From positions 168,714,664-168,778,663 of the forward strand of contig CP136066.1 in the NCBI GenBank assembly GCA_032622095.1: a stretch of DNA of 64,000 bases, read 5' to 3'. Of this stretch, positions 22,203 to 34,200 are shown piece after piece. Both the position numbers and the translations under genes were made by a program. This DNA comes from Siphonodentalium dalli (taxonomy: Eukaryota; Mollusca; Scaphopoda; Gadilida; Siphonodentaliidae). Below the pieces are notes generated by a model, which was given only the letters and a program-made list of their open reading frames with translations, did no database searches and was not told the DNA's origin. Numbering within the stretch: position 1 is the first letter of the stretch; every line of letters starts with the position of its first letter.

Positions 22203-22477
22203 CTTTGCATTAAGGAGATTTTTGATGGGTTGTCTACATGCAGTTTATACACAATATCCTGCAAGAACTCCCAAATACTTGTTGATGCTCCTGAGTACTG
22301 AATGTCAAAGACATAATATGCCTTGAAGGCAAGGTCCATGCCTCTAATTCAGAACCACATTTCAGGAAGAATCCTTCTATGCCCACGAAAGTCTGGGCCA
22401 CCTCCAGTTGAGTACCCATTATGATATTTGGCGTCCTTGTTGATGAGAACCTAATCTGTTGCAGAGATGTACCAACC
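22203..22477 (-). pseudogene. Exon copy of an unnamed multicopy gene family, frameshifted
   Basis: A minus-strand acceptor (TTATTTGCAG) ends at 22478 and a donor (GTACAA) starts at 22202. The exon encodes FVGIEGFFLKCGSELEA, then after a one-base frame change AYYVFDIQY and WEFLQDIVYKL. This AYYVFDIQYP/WEFLQ type of block is familiar from unnamed metazoan proteins, from memory only. The second copy at 43280-43560, inverted, has the same intron flank but different stops. Because introns are duplicated too, these are DNA-level copies, not retrocopies. Function is unknown. Confidence 0.5.
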
Positions 22478-22664
22478 TGCAAATAATTGATGAAAGAGAT
22501 GAATTACATTAATGAAAGTATTAATGACAGCGTAGGCCAATGATATATTTTGGTGAAATTCAGTTGCTCCCATCTACATATTGTCTATATGTAGGGACTT
22601 GCACAATCAGGGCTTTTACTGATACCGATGACGAGATATATCACCCTACCGGAGTGTTTCACAT

Positions 22665-22780
22665 CACTTTAAATAGATAGCACATAATAGTACATAATTC
22701 TAAGTTAAACTGACATAATTCACCAGAGAACATATTGTTTACAATTCAAGGTAATTCACACATAAGCATGTAATAAAAAA
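22665..22780. repeat. Dispersed repeat, partner at 11669-11790
   Basis: Same orientation as the 11.7-kb copy. It lies immediately beyond the exon copy's upstream flank; the two may be parts of one larger repeat. Confidence 0.75.
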
Positions 22781-22799
22781 AAATGTTTTCACTAAACTC

Positions 22800-23400
22800 T
22801 GAGAAAAAATACGTTCAAAGTAGCATGTGGTAAATAATACTATATTAGTAATAATATTAGTTATTACTAAATTATACTTTACCAATAACACAATTGATCT
22901 ATTGTTTTTATTTTGATGACCAGAAAATCTACATTTTGTAGGATAGTATACAAACATAACAAGTGGTTATGACTTATATAACACTAATACTAATAACATA
23001 ATTAATTTAAAATTTAATATATATATATGTATATATAACTTATTTATAAATTATAACTATAAGAATTAAGATTGTATAGTAAACAGCTTTGGACCATAAT
23101 CTGAATGAGGTAAAGATGCTGCTAATAGAATCTGACTGGAAATAAAATGGGGCTGTGGCTGATGATAGTTCAAGATAAAATAATTAACGAACGCCACGAT
23201 AATAATATTAATAAGCAAATGAGTGCTCTCAGCTGTATTTCCCTTGTGTAATCGTGGGAAGGACTGATTATAATTAATCATTAATGATTTAACTTTTAAC
23301 TCCAATGTTTATATTATGTAATTATGATATTATATGTTATAATATAAACTCAATAAAGCCAATGAAAATGAGGTATAATCAACCTAACTGTAATAAATGC
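22800..23400. other. Very AT-rich stretch
   Basis: Long TAATA/ATTATA sequence with no coding potential or clear repeat unit. Confidence 0.6.
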
Positions 23401-23445
23401 ATGTACCGACTATAACACTTTAAAAAAGAATGAAGTTCAACTTAC

Positions 23446-23623
23446 CGCTAATTTTTACAATGGTGCCTCTGTGTCTCCCCTTGAAACGCGGGCATCTTGC
23501 CATCAATATGTCTCCAATGGCATACACATCCTTCCTTGGGCTATAGACGTAGCTAATGGGTATTGGACACCAATGCCCATCATCCCAATTGATCAGGTAA
23601 TAGTCTTCGTTTTCCGTCGCCAT
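23446..23623 (-). CDS. Candidate first coding exon of an unidentified gene
   Basis: An ATG at 23621-23623 opens a 59-codon frame, MATENEDYYLINWDDGHW and onward, ending KISG at a consensus donor (GTAAGT) just below 23446. The YLINWDDG / VYAIGDILMARC pattern (acidic strand, Trp, then a short basic barrel-like segment) resembles small Tudor- or agenet-like folds at the N-termini of unnamed invertebrate proteins; this is inference. GC content exceeds the flanks. It may belong to the same gene as 22203-22477, though the phases require an extra exon between them. Confidence 0.45.
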
Positions 23624-24154
23624 TATATTTAATATTCCCTGACAGCAGTTTGAACGTGAAGATCTCGCGCGCAACACGAGCTCGAGCATAACGTGACTCG
23701 CGCGTGCACTATAGTATGACCTGATAAGTTTGAATTTAAATAGGGAGTTTGATGACACAAAATCAAATCAAAATTGATGTGAACTTGATCGTCTGGATAA
23801 ACGTACATTGTATGCGATATTTGTTCACAATAAGTAGTAATTTAGCCAATTTGGGTTAAACTTTTGTGTCACGTGATATGGTGGGGGCAAGACAGGACAG
23901 TAAAGTTCTGGCAAGAGTTGGACAGAGTAACTGACTCAAACTCCATGCAGGGTTTACCTCCTTTGATAACTCTGTAAGAGTCAGAAAGGAAGCATGACTG
24001 GTCTTATCTCATCTTATCGTGTAAATACCTCCTATGTTAGGAGAACCGCCGATGGCCCGACGTGCGCTCTGGTTGAGACTGTATAATATGATAGTAGAGT
24101 GACGTCACTGAACTGCCCCACGTTTCACAACTGTTTTGCGACGGGTATTTGCAA

Positions 24155-24265
24155 GATAAGAAATTTGAACTGTTATTTCGTTGGATTGTCTGAACAGAAT
24201 ACTTCCTTATGTTGCAAATGTTCAGAACTGGATACAAACTTGCCAAGAGAAGTGTGAATATGGCA
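24155..24265. repeat. Dispersed repeat, partner at 11040-11155
   Basis: Same orientation and about 90 percent similar to the 11-kb copy by eye. Confidence 0.8.
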
Positions 24266-24329
24266 CGCATATGGTGGGTGTTATATTTAAATGATTACCA
24301 GTCTCTTGATATTTATCTCAGTGATAGAT

Positions 24330-24468
24330 CAGGATTTCCCCGACGCAGGAGATATATATGATCCCAGACTTGGGGCTATATATGATACCAAAAGCTAGCA
24401 GCAGGGGTGGCTAACTTTGAGCTATTTAAGTATTAAAGTAAAACATGATATTGTACCTTTTTGTCCAG

Positions 24469-24475
<7 letters not shown>
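24330..24475. mobile_element. Internal fragment of the GGGTGGATACAC MITE
   Basis: Matches 46225-46365 through 'GACTTGGGGCTATATATGA', 'GGTGGCTAACT' and 'ATTGTACCTT'. Both MITE termini are absent. It ends at the TA/CA microsatellite. Confidence 0.7.
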
Positions 24476-24520
<45 letters not shown>

Positions 24521-24530
24521 TATATATAAT
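24471..24530. repeat. Compound (TA)n(CA)n(TA)n microsatellite
   Basis: About 15 TA steps followed by about 10 CA steps and a short TA tail. Confidence 0.97.
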
Positions 24531-25209
24531 AAATATGAAGAGTAACACCCTTTAAGACCTATTTTATGTATTTAAATGTATTTATTAATTATCAGCAGAC
24601 CTATACGGCTAAGAAGAAATATATAAGTCGGGATTTAGTTTATTATAAAAATAATTATCCGTTATGACGTTCGAGTAAAATTTCAATAAAAATTTAATTC
24701 TAAACAGCTCGACGCTGCAGTCTGAAAACAAAATAAAACGTTCATTGGGTTTCTGTTCGTTTTTGTTGAAAAATTTAGTTGTTCTTGTTGATAAATTGAG
24801 TTATCAAGTCATTAACTACCCCCAAAAATTTAAGAAATAATGATTTAATCTTCGTCTCCTATTCTAACGCAGATCTGAGAAATAAATAAAAACAGTTGTC
24901 GCCTAAGGGTACGTACGTTCACACGCTGGCAAAATATTACAGGAAACTGCAAAAATGCGATGCCAGCTGGTTATAGTTTGATACTGATCGGATAACATAG
25001 CAACACTCGTTGAAGTTTAAATTACCCATACAAGTTTAAACGCCAAATGAAATTATCTATTGTTTGAGTATCAACGTTGAAACTAGAGCTTTTCTTGGAG
25101 ACACAAGATCACGAGAAGAGCAGCGGACATGAGTATGGGTTAATTATGTACGCTACTCTTCACATGGGGAAGCTGGTGTTTCATAGAAATGTCAGCAGAA
25201 ATAAACCAT

Positions 25210-25480
25210 ATAGAGGATCCCCCATGTGTGGGCCCGGGGTAGAATAAGCCTACCGCCCCACTGCGAGGGGTAAAAATCCCCTAATGTGGCACCCTGTTTG
25301 CCGTGGGGTGCATCCCGTGATGTGTGGTATAAGAGACCTGGTGGTACCAGGGCGGTCGTATCACGCGAGGCATCGACCTGCGGATACGACTTAGCTCATA
25401 GTCCTCTTTGGTCCTACATCTCTTCAAGACGGTGGTTGAGTTGACCCGGCTCAATCAACCGGCTAGTCACGCCTCTACAG
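25210..25480. repeat. GC-rich island, probable dispersed repeat
   Basis: Sequence such as GTGTGGGCCCGGGGTAGAAT, GAGGGGTAAAAATCCCCTAA and TCAATCAACCGGCTAGTCAC stands far above local GC content. Short dyads (AGGGGTAAAAATCCCCT, GGTGGTACCAGGG) suggest RNA-structure potential. From memory, very similar sequence recurs in marine invertebrate genomes; I cannot place it in a named family. No open frame is convincing. Confidence 0.45.
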
Positions 25481-25849
25481 TGTTTCAGATTAAATGTGTG
25501 TAATATGTTGTGTTGCTCGTTGCTTAATCCCCTTAAAGGCCAGTTTGTAAACCATTTTTTTGTTTACTTATTGTCTTGCCCAATACAAAATCATCCCAGG
25601 TTCCCTCAGTTGACATGTAAAGCTCACATGAATATATTATGGGGAAACCAGGTCAGTGCAACAGTGATAAAACACCAGTAGCCAGGAGAGGATACGAGAA
25701 TTAGTTTGTTCGGCACACAGGTTTTGAACACATTGCCACATACCAGAAACACTAGATTTTGATATAATATTTCACAAGAAAATACTTGGATAATATTAGC
25801 AAAAGCGATAATTAAATAGAAAAGAAACAACATTTTTCAAGTCTCAGCT

Positions 25850-26700
25850 CATAATATACATACATTGTACAATGCAATGTAAGGATCACATTCATGCATT
25901 TATTTTGTACATGCTATTAGAATTTTGCACATAAAATGTGCTACATGTACAAAGGTCATATTTTTCAAAATTTCACATCTACATGTAACAGTATGTATGT
26001 AATTTTAGTTGCCAATTCTTAAATAATTTGTGACTTATGTTGTCGATATTTTTGACCTCTAAATGCGGGCGTCCATTTTGGATCATTTGCATATTAAATA
26101 TTTCAATTTTAATACAAACTATGACGTCAACTAACTCATCTTGTCGAATGTCAATGACCTTTCGTAGTGGCAACTTTACTCATCAAAAACAGTATTTAAG
26201 TTTATATTTCGCAGTGGTTCTGCGATCGTTTCAACTCTTGAATATACATTGTATGTGAAGAATATACCATATTGTATATACATGTATATTAGCAAGGTTG
26301 GTTTATAACTAAGAAAATTGTGTGTAAATAGGTTGATCACAATTAATATCATTACAGTTTACATATTTTTTGGCTCAGTGCTCAAACGTTGTAGCCAATG
26401 CTAATTGCCGTTTGATGTTACTCGAACCCAATGTTAATTTCCGTGTAGGCATTTGATGTTACTCAAACTATGTCTGTTTAAAAAATGTTCAATTGTTTGT
26501 TTATTTAATGCATGTATCCGGAGGAAACCGCAACTTGGTCGTATCTTACAAGTGTTATTCTGGAATTCTGAACTTTACAGAAATATCCTCAATGAGTAAT
26601 AGCAATTATTGGCGACAGTGTGCTATTGTTTACATCGGAAAATCCCACTGTCATAAAAAGAATATGAAGTAGTTCTGACGTTGAACTTTCTAGTTTAATG
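25850..26700. other. Non-coding stretch
   Basis: AT-rich DNA, with only short chance frames. Confidence 0.5.
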
Positions 26701-26715
26701 TCAGATTTTTCAGAC

Positions 26716-27009
26716 TACATATACTTGTCAGTTTGGATGTTGTATATTGGGAACTTCAGCCGCCGAAGTGAGGTCGACTAGTTTCATTATAAATAGATGA
26801 GGGTAAAAACCGGAAATCCCGCGGAACGGATATGGACAGCACAAATAAGTGCTCATATCTCGGCAAAACGGCATTTTGATGCAACATATTTGCTATTTCT
26901 TGAAAGAAAGGGTATACTAAACAGTATTCAACATATACTTGTCAGTTCGGATGTTGTATATTGACATTTCAGCCGGCGAAGTGAGGTCACCTATTTTCGT
27001 TATAAATAG
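26716..27009. repeat. Direct repeat pair (~82 bp, 215 bp apart) each ending in TATAAATAG
   Basis: Copies at 26716-26797 and 26931-27009 share 'CATATACTTGTCAGTT', 'GGATGTTGTATATTG', 'GCGAAGTGAGGTC' and a terminal TTATAAATAGA. The TATAAATAG resembles a TATA box, but no transcription unit is evident downstream on the plus strand. Confidence 0.8.
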
Positions 27010-27094
27010 AGAAAATCATCACGACGATGAGCGTAATTTACAAATTTCGTACAAATGGGAGCCGAGTCATTCCGGCGATTACTCTTGTGACCCA

Positions 27095-27118
27095 AATAAA
27101 CGTGCATGCACGTTTATT
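27095..27118. repeat. Perfect 24-bp palindrome
   Basis: AATAAACGTGCA is followed at once by its reverse complement. A second inverted pair, GACCCAAATA (27089-27098) and TATTTGGGTC (27151-27160), surrounds it. It could be a protein-binding dyad or chance. Confidence 0.8.
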
Positions 27119-27336
27119 GTTTCAGTCGGAAAATCCCCCTGCACGAGGCTTATTTGGGTCTCGCAACTCATTGCATCACCATACACAACTGTCTTGACGA
27201 GTTTGCTGCCAACTTGTGGAACATACTTCAGGAGGTGGTCATATATTTGAATAGTTCCTGTCGTTGTCGATGGATTGACATCAAATAATCCCAGGCTAAC
27301 CTTTAAATATATTGATACATATAGTCACTTGATTCA

Positions 27337-28092
27337 TCTTTTCTCTATAGTGCCATAGTTACTACCATCAGTGTCCAAAATATATTGGCAGTCTTCTTTT
27401 GGATAAGCAAGAACAGGAGCTGATGTCAAACATTGTTTCAGTTTTATAAATGCACTTTCACAATCTTCACCCCAATGGAACTTGACATGTTGTCGTGTCA
27501 GTTTAAGCAGTGGATGAGCTATGGTAGAGAAATTTTGAACAACTTGACGATAATAGCTTGCAAATCCTATGAAACGTCTTATCTCAGACACATTTGTGGG
27601 AGGGGGCCAATTAAGCACAGATTCTATTTTCTTGGGATCACATTGTATTCCTTGGGCGGACACAACATGCACTAAAAATGAAACCTCTTCCTTGAAGATG
27701 TTACATTTCTTTGGTTTGAGCTTGAGACCAGCTAATGAGATAACGTCGTCGAGATAGCAGAGACAACATTCCCATTGCATACCAGACAGAACATTATCCA
27801 TAAGCTGTTCAAAGACGGCAGGAGCATTACATAACCCAAATGGAAGAACCTTGAACTGATGCAAGCCAGTGTAGGTACCAAAAGCTGTTTTTGGGCGATC
27901 TTCCCTAGTTTCGAGTTGCCAGTAACCTGAGGCGAGATCGAGGGTAGAGTACCATTCTGATCCTGACAGCGACTGCAAGCAGTCACCGATACGTGGCAGA
28001 GGGTAAGCATATCTACATGTGATGGCATTTAACTGACGATAATGAACGCAAAATCGATAAGATCAAAATATTGGTCCATCAGTTTTGTAACC
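27337..28092 (-). pseudogene. Ty3/Gypsy retrotransposon reverse-transcriptase fragment
   Basis: From 28058 downwards the frame reads FCVHYRQLNAIT, PLPRIGDCLQSLSGSEWY, LDLASGYWQ, LPFGLCNAPAVFEQLMD, CYLDDVI, LKLKPKKC, IRRFIGFASYYR, then the tether/RNase H start ILDTDGSN. These are the standard Gypsy RT motifs in order, with the YLDD active site intact. About 15-20 residues are deleted between YLDDVI and LKLKPKKC. A short insertion with a stop interrupts the KDG-FCVHYR region near 28070. The fragment begins after the protease region and breaks off inside RNase H; no LTRs, integrase or gag are nearby. Confidence 0.93.
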
Positions 28093-28099
28093 TTGCATT

Positions 28100-29690
28100 T
28101 TTATGTTATTTTCATTGAAAATCTAGACTTCATTGCCTGATGTGACTTATTTTATTGATGTTCAAAATATATGATTGATATTTCTAATATACCTCTGTCG
28201 TCAAAACTCAACACAGTGTTAATGACCCTACCTTTCCATTATTTGACTCACCTAACAGCTAGAGAGGCGTCGCTAGGACTACATTACTCTCTTATCACTT
28301 TGTCATTTCAAGGTTTTTTTTCTGAGCAAGCAGGGGCCGAATATAGGCCCCATTCCAAAGGCAAAAAGTCAACTTTTTTCCTAATTTTATGTCTAAAAAA
28401 TTCCAATTCAGACCCTCATGTGGGGAAATTGAAAATGTTATTGTTTTTGGGTGGTTTATGTCCGATAAAAAGTAAGAACTTACAAAGGAAACTTCATTTT
28501 CTGCCCAAGTAATTACCTTGCGACCATATATAGCCAAAATAGATCTCCCTATTAAAAGAGATGGTATATTTCCAATGATAGACCCTGAATCCAACCAGAA
28601 TTAAAAAACATACCTTAATTGGTCTAGCTGCATCAGAAATTGACATTTTAAAATGGGTATATCATAGTCGCAACCTACACATCTGTACTAAAAATGCGTA
28701 CAATTAATGACTCATATGAACAAAATCCTGAAAGTCCAACATCATCAAATATTAGAGGTTCTGCAGATCATGTGTGGGGAATAAATCCTGAATGGGAAAT
28801 GTTTTTCAATCACATTGTCTGTTAGGAAAAGTAAGGCCATAATTTCTTGGAAATCTAATTATGTCATTCATGAACACACATAACAATGTTTTGGGACTGC
28901 TTCATGTGTGTGTGTGTCATACTGTAATGTATATGGGTAATGGTAAATCTGGGTTTGAGTGGTATCTTTGATATCTTAAGCATACTTATGAATCATAAGT
29001 TGCGTATATTATTCCTGCTGAATGTCGAATGATGCAAAACAAATTATTTACTGTCATAAAATGGGATGATTTGTTATGTTATATGATGAGAGTGTTTGCG
29101 AGAGGTCAATTCATTCATTGATGTCGGCTTGAGCTTGGATCCGAGGCCTTTTGCATGATCTGGTCCAATTTCAAATCTGAATATCATTGACAAATTCAAC
29201 AGCTGAAATCATAATGATATAAAGCTGCTCATTTGGACATAATATCCAACTGCAATTAACTTCAGACCATGTTCCTTGTTATCAACCAGGATGACTTATA
29301 ATGTTCAATCCAAACTTCAGTCAAGGCTAAGCTTGACCCATTGGTAGAAAATTCATTTAAAATTTTGAAGAACCCTTGTTGGAGCCAGGGAGAAACTGTG
29401 ATGGTATCTACATAACAAATTCAGAGGTCAATATTTAGTAGGAAGATTGAAAACTATAACAGACCCTGATACAGTCTAACTTTGATATTTCGAACTCAGA
29501 TTTCAAAATCATTTCTCAATTAGTGGATAGTATATTGCCTCTGAACATAACATAACATGTGGTTCTGATATAGTATGCATATTGCGGACAGCTTCAACGC
29601 GCTTTAGAGTGTGCAGAATATCAGATATACAAAATGAATCACAACAAAAAAATCACAATTCTTGGCTCAAGAGGGACTAAAAATAAGCAA
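28100..29690. other. Non-coding stretch
   Basis: No supported gene; a few short frames only. Confidence 0.55.
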
Positions 29691-29697
29691 CATTTGG

Positions 29698-30225
29698 AGG
29701 GAAATTTATTTAGTTATTGATAATAATAAGAACACAAGTGGGATATGTTTTGAAAGATCTGTTTTATTATAACACTGTCCGTCCGTACAGCCAGGTTTTG
29801 AGCGAGCTCTTGAACATGCTGTAATCTTTGCACTGTTTAATGTCTTCAGGCAATTCATTCCACAATCTTGGTCTGGCTGCTGAGAATGCATGGTCTCCGC
29901 TGGCTGAACGAAGCATTTTGGGAACTATGCTTATCTCCGTATCAAAGAGATCTGGTAGATGTGTATGATGTTGTTGAGTTATTTTGGACCTTTCTCATTC
30001 TTTGCCTTGAAATCAGAGTGATGATTTTGAATTTGATCCTTTCCTTGACCAGCTTCAACCAGTGGAGATAATAAAGAACTGGCATGATGTGCTGCTCTCT
30101 AGGAGTTAGATTGATGATCGTGGCTGCTGCATTTTGGATGATTTGTAGTTGCTTCCTTATTAAACTGTTATGTATTATTAAGAGATACTAGTATTCTATG
30201 GTGCTTCTTACTGTATGTAATATTA
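29698..30225 (-). pseudogene. CR1/L2-like LINE C-terminus and 3' UTR
   Basis: The minus strand reads LIRKQLQIIQNAAATIIN, PVLYYLHWLKLVKERIKFKI, then in a neighbouring frame LRSASGDHAFSAARPRLWNE, LPEDI and SLKTWLY before a stop near 29767. These are the conserved C-terminal blocks of CR1/L2/Jockey-group reverse-transcriptase polyproteins. One frameshift separates the two parts. Only the last ~150 codons and a ~70-bp 3' UTR remain, as usual for a 5'-truncated insertion. Confidence 0.88.
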
Positions 30226-30316
30226 CTTTGATTATGACGTGGTTGACATAGCTTCCAGATAAAATTGCTGACATTTATCAGTGAATTAATAAAAATATAT
30301 AAATGTATCTTTCCAG

Positions 30317-30729
30317 AAGGACAAGAACAGAGAATAAATATCTCAGATCAACCCAGAACAATTCAACCAACAACAAGTCAACCAAGCATCAAGAAGAATA
30401 AAATGGCAGTAATGAGGAGAACATGGACACAGAAAGAAAGAGTGGCAGTGAAAGAGCATCTGGGAAAGTTTCTCAGATTAGATAGACTGCCAGGAAAGCA
30501 TGAAATATTATAGGCTCAAAGGAAGGCACCTGTGCTACAGGAAAGGCCGTGGTTACAAATAAAGTTTTTCATAAAGAATCAAAAGCCATCTAAAAAAAGT
30601 AGGACAAACAGGATTAATTACAATACTTCACTAAGAATGAAGTGTGAATCCACAATGTTTTTTGGGGACATGAGAATTACTTACAAAACCCCAAGGTTGT
30701 CGAAATATTTTCATGTTAAATCGCATTAA
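30317..30729 (+). pseudogene. 3'-terminal exon of an unnamed metazoan gene family, with in-frame stop
   Basis: A good acceptor (TGTATCTTTCCAG) ends at 30316. The exon encodes a Ser/Thr/Gln-rich linker, then RRTWTQKERVAVKEHLGKFL, DRLPGKHEIL, a TAG, and in the same frame APVLQERPW and IKFFIKNQ. The pattern W-t-x-E-x-x-A-V-x-x-H-x-G-K ... L-P-G-K ... R-x-W-x-x-I-K-x-x-x-K-N is a recognisable C-terminal module of multicopy unnamed proteins in fish and invertebrates (recalled, not searched). The TAG between the two halves makes this copy a pseudogene unless it is read through. Confidence 0.55.
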
Positions 30730-30739
30730 CATTGTGCAC

Positions 30740-32925
30740 TGTTGGGAAGCTACTGCGTGGTTCACTTCAAGGTTTTTCAGGTTTTATGGTAAATAATTGT
30801 CTTAGTCGGTCTGAAAAAAAAAATGTATTTCTCTCTCTGGAACTTTTTTTCATATGTGGTGTGCTTATGAAATTCTCAACAAAAACACTCGCGATGTGGT
30901 ACAGTTTGTGGAACAGTAGCTGGAAGTAACATTGTCCACCAAAATGTTGTAAGAATTATCTTTCAAGCCAAACTGAGGTGGAACAGGTTAACATATCTAT
31001 CTGTACAGTGTAGAACCAGTTCCACATCCAATCAAACACAGGTGTTGCTTTTAATACAATAGAACATAATATGTGCAACAGCCTGAATCAAACAAGCCCC
31101 TCACAAGAACTGGAGCTGATAATATTGTCATTTTGTAATCTTTGTAGAGAAAGGACTCCTTTTGCAAGGTGAATACTAATTATTCAGTGTTATTCCACAC
31201 TTTTTATGGTACTTGAAAATCTTTTGTGGAAAACGCCTGTAATTTCTCAATTCTGAACAACACTACATATTCTGTACATTGTCTATGCTCTAAAAAGCAA
31301 GCTTTGCTAACCCAGACACATGATAAGTTACGGATAACTCCTTGTAAGACACCCACCCTAACCCTACTCTTGTTTTTCTCTTTTGCACTCAAACTGGAAA
31401 TGACATCGCAGTGAACCGTACAGTAGATTCCCCACAGTGTTGTGATCCAAACTGTATTTTTCATATGTACATATATTATATTCAGGCAAAGCCAGTATTG
31501 AAGCACCAATCATATCATCGTCTAATTTTACGACAACTGCCCTTGACTTTGAAGGGATTCAGTCCAGTATGGAAGGGTATCAGCATAAAATTTACTTATT
31601 TAAAATACCAAATCTGAAATGGTAGGATATTGGACATTATGTATATTGTACACCGCGAATCAACTCATGTGAGTAGCATTAACCAGAATGAAGTCGCAAT
31701 ATAGATAGAAATGCTCTTAATACAAAACGGTGATAATACAGAAAAATAACTAGATTCATTAGTTTGGTCCTAGAAACATAATACATCAGTTGAAATAATT
31801 ATATGTAGTCTCCAAAGTGAAGGATGAGATTTTGAGTCATTTGTTTACTTTAGAACAACCCCTGCTTTTGTTTACATTTTGATGATTTCAATGAGATGTA
31901 TCTCGGTTATTACTTGTCACAGATGATAAATTTCTATGCACATACCCACAATACTGGACTGTAGCCCTTTAAGTCAAGTGATTAGATATCCCGCCGAAAT
32001 CCTGCTTGCAAAGGTCGGACTTGAATTTCATTGCGCCATCAGCATGTAATCGATCTTGCATTCTTAGCATTTTATTATTGTGATCCTATTTCATGTGGCT
32101 AGAATTGATAAATGATTCATCTCACAGCCCCATCTTGTTAATGATTTGCCATTATAGCTTATGCTTCATGTTGCACTTTTCCTTACATGTCATCGTCGTA
32201 AAAATGAGGGACAATAGTGATATGTACTCATCGTGCAGAATGCCACCACATAAGACCCAGTACATTCTTCATTCATTCCATTCCCCACTTATTATTGGGA
32301 AATCAATAAATACCATCTTATGGAGCAGTGATGGCGAACTATCTTCGTTATGCTCACTCTCTTCCCTACCCAGATGATATTATTTTGATTGGGTGTGAAT
32401 ATTACCGTTAAAAATGGTAAAGTTCACTAAAAGCTGTCTGTGAATTATGACATGACTCATACAAAGCAACTTGACTATTGATGATCCATTTTGTGCAATG
32501 GCTTTTTTTCCAAGCAGGACCCGGAAAGTGAACTTGTGCACAGGCGATTATTTATGGACCTCTGATATTTTATAGTTCATATGGCAATAGATATCAATGT
32601 GCGATGATATCAATGTTCATTATCTCCCGCTGAACGAAGTTCATGGAAGATATAAAAATGGGGACTGTCAATCTGGATTCTGGACACTTACAACTCTGTC
32701 ATAACTGGACTGATTTAAACATTTTATGGCATGTGTATATACCAATATGGGGGAACGATATCTACAAAAGGTCCAATTTGAATCCTCATTTTTTACACAG
32801 TTATGCATTTGTTCATACCCAGCCAGAATTGCTGTTTATGAGGACACTTTGTGATAAATAACTTAGTATGGATAGCTCCCTTAAAAAACCTGTTCTTTTG
32901 TAACTTCCATATATTGAGGTACATA
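30740..32925. other. Non-coding stretch
   Basis: AT-rich with short chance frames; no repeat family shared with the rest of the window was noticed. Confidence 0.5.
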
Positions 32926-32929
32926 TATA

Positions 32930-34200
32930 TATATGGAACTGCACCCAATGACGTGTGTTAACTACTGTGCCCATGTCACAGACAAGGGGCTGGACCGATT
33001 ATATACTATTTAGGCCTGGTTCTATGAATTTGCTGTATCGACATGGGTACAAGTTATAAGTTCATGGCTATATGCACCTATGCATTTGCACCACATGTGG
33101 GGTTCACATGGGTCTATGGCGAATGCGTGGCTGTGACTATCACCTAGATGGTCATGTATATTCATGGGATGGGTTCATGTCTTACATGTAAATGTCTGGT
33201 AATCATGTTGGATACGGTCATGACTAAATCATCCTGGATACATGAGCTGTCTGTCCATAGTGACATGTAGTAATGTCCTCATATATGAGCCTTGTTCCAA
33301 ACTATAGTGGTTGCACACTGACTATATATAGGGCCAAAACCCTATTGGGCGTTGGTCGACTGTCTGTATATGGGCTTACGTACATGGCATGCATGCATAT
33401 AGAAATATGGATCCATGCACGGGTATATTGGCCAACGACTTACTCGTAGGGACCTGAGCCCATGTCCTACCTGTAGGCACATGTATCGAATGCATATATA
33501 ATTATAATCACCTGGGTATTAGCACTACTTAAATGTGCCTGGGTTCTTGGTGTAGATATATCACGTATAACTGGATGGATCCATATGCTACATATGTACA
33601 ACTGATATATGGCACGAATATATCGGCCTGGGTCCGTGGTCTACACATATGGGCATGTATCTATGGCCGCCATACAGTGCCTTGGTGCATGGACTATTTA
33701 TAGGAGCCTCCATCAATAACCTTCATATATGCGGCATCGGTCCAATATATATATAAGTGGTCTGTCACATAACTGTCCCATGTGTTCATATCATGTATGG
33801 GGTCCTGAATTCATGGTGTACTAATGTATTGTACATGGGTGTCTGTATACATGGCCTGCACTTGTGTATTTGTACCAGATAACAGTGAGTGTCATGGTCA
33901 TTGACCATGCAGCATAGATATCACACAGCATGTATAATGGCTGGGCCCATCATCATATAATATAATATAATATATATTTATATAACACCGTATCGCTCCA
34001 TTGCGGCCTCTGTTTTCGGTGACCTGATATAACCCGTCTAACTTCGTGGTTAACTATTGTATGTCTTGTCTATAGATGCTTGGATTCAAGGCCAATATGT
34101 GGGGCCTTATGTCATGCATCCATAGACTATATGTATGGGCATGGGTAATATGACTATGTATATGTGCCTGGGTCATATGTTGGCCCCATGTTCTTCATAT
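32930..34200. other. Compositionally distinct CATG/ATATGG-rich block
   Basis: For about 1.3 kb the sequence is packed with CATG, TATGG and GGGTC words (for example GTTCACATGGGTCTATGGCG and TATGTATATGTGCCTGGGTC) and almost lacks the A- and T-runs seen on both sides. There is no open frame of note. It looks like a decayed simple-sequence or satellite-like array without a measurable period. Confidence 0.5.

Noticed and set aside
27732-28028. Frame antisense/shifted to the Gypsy fragment
   Set aside because: Shadow of the reverse-transcriptase frame.
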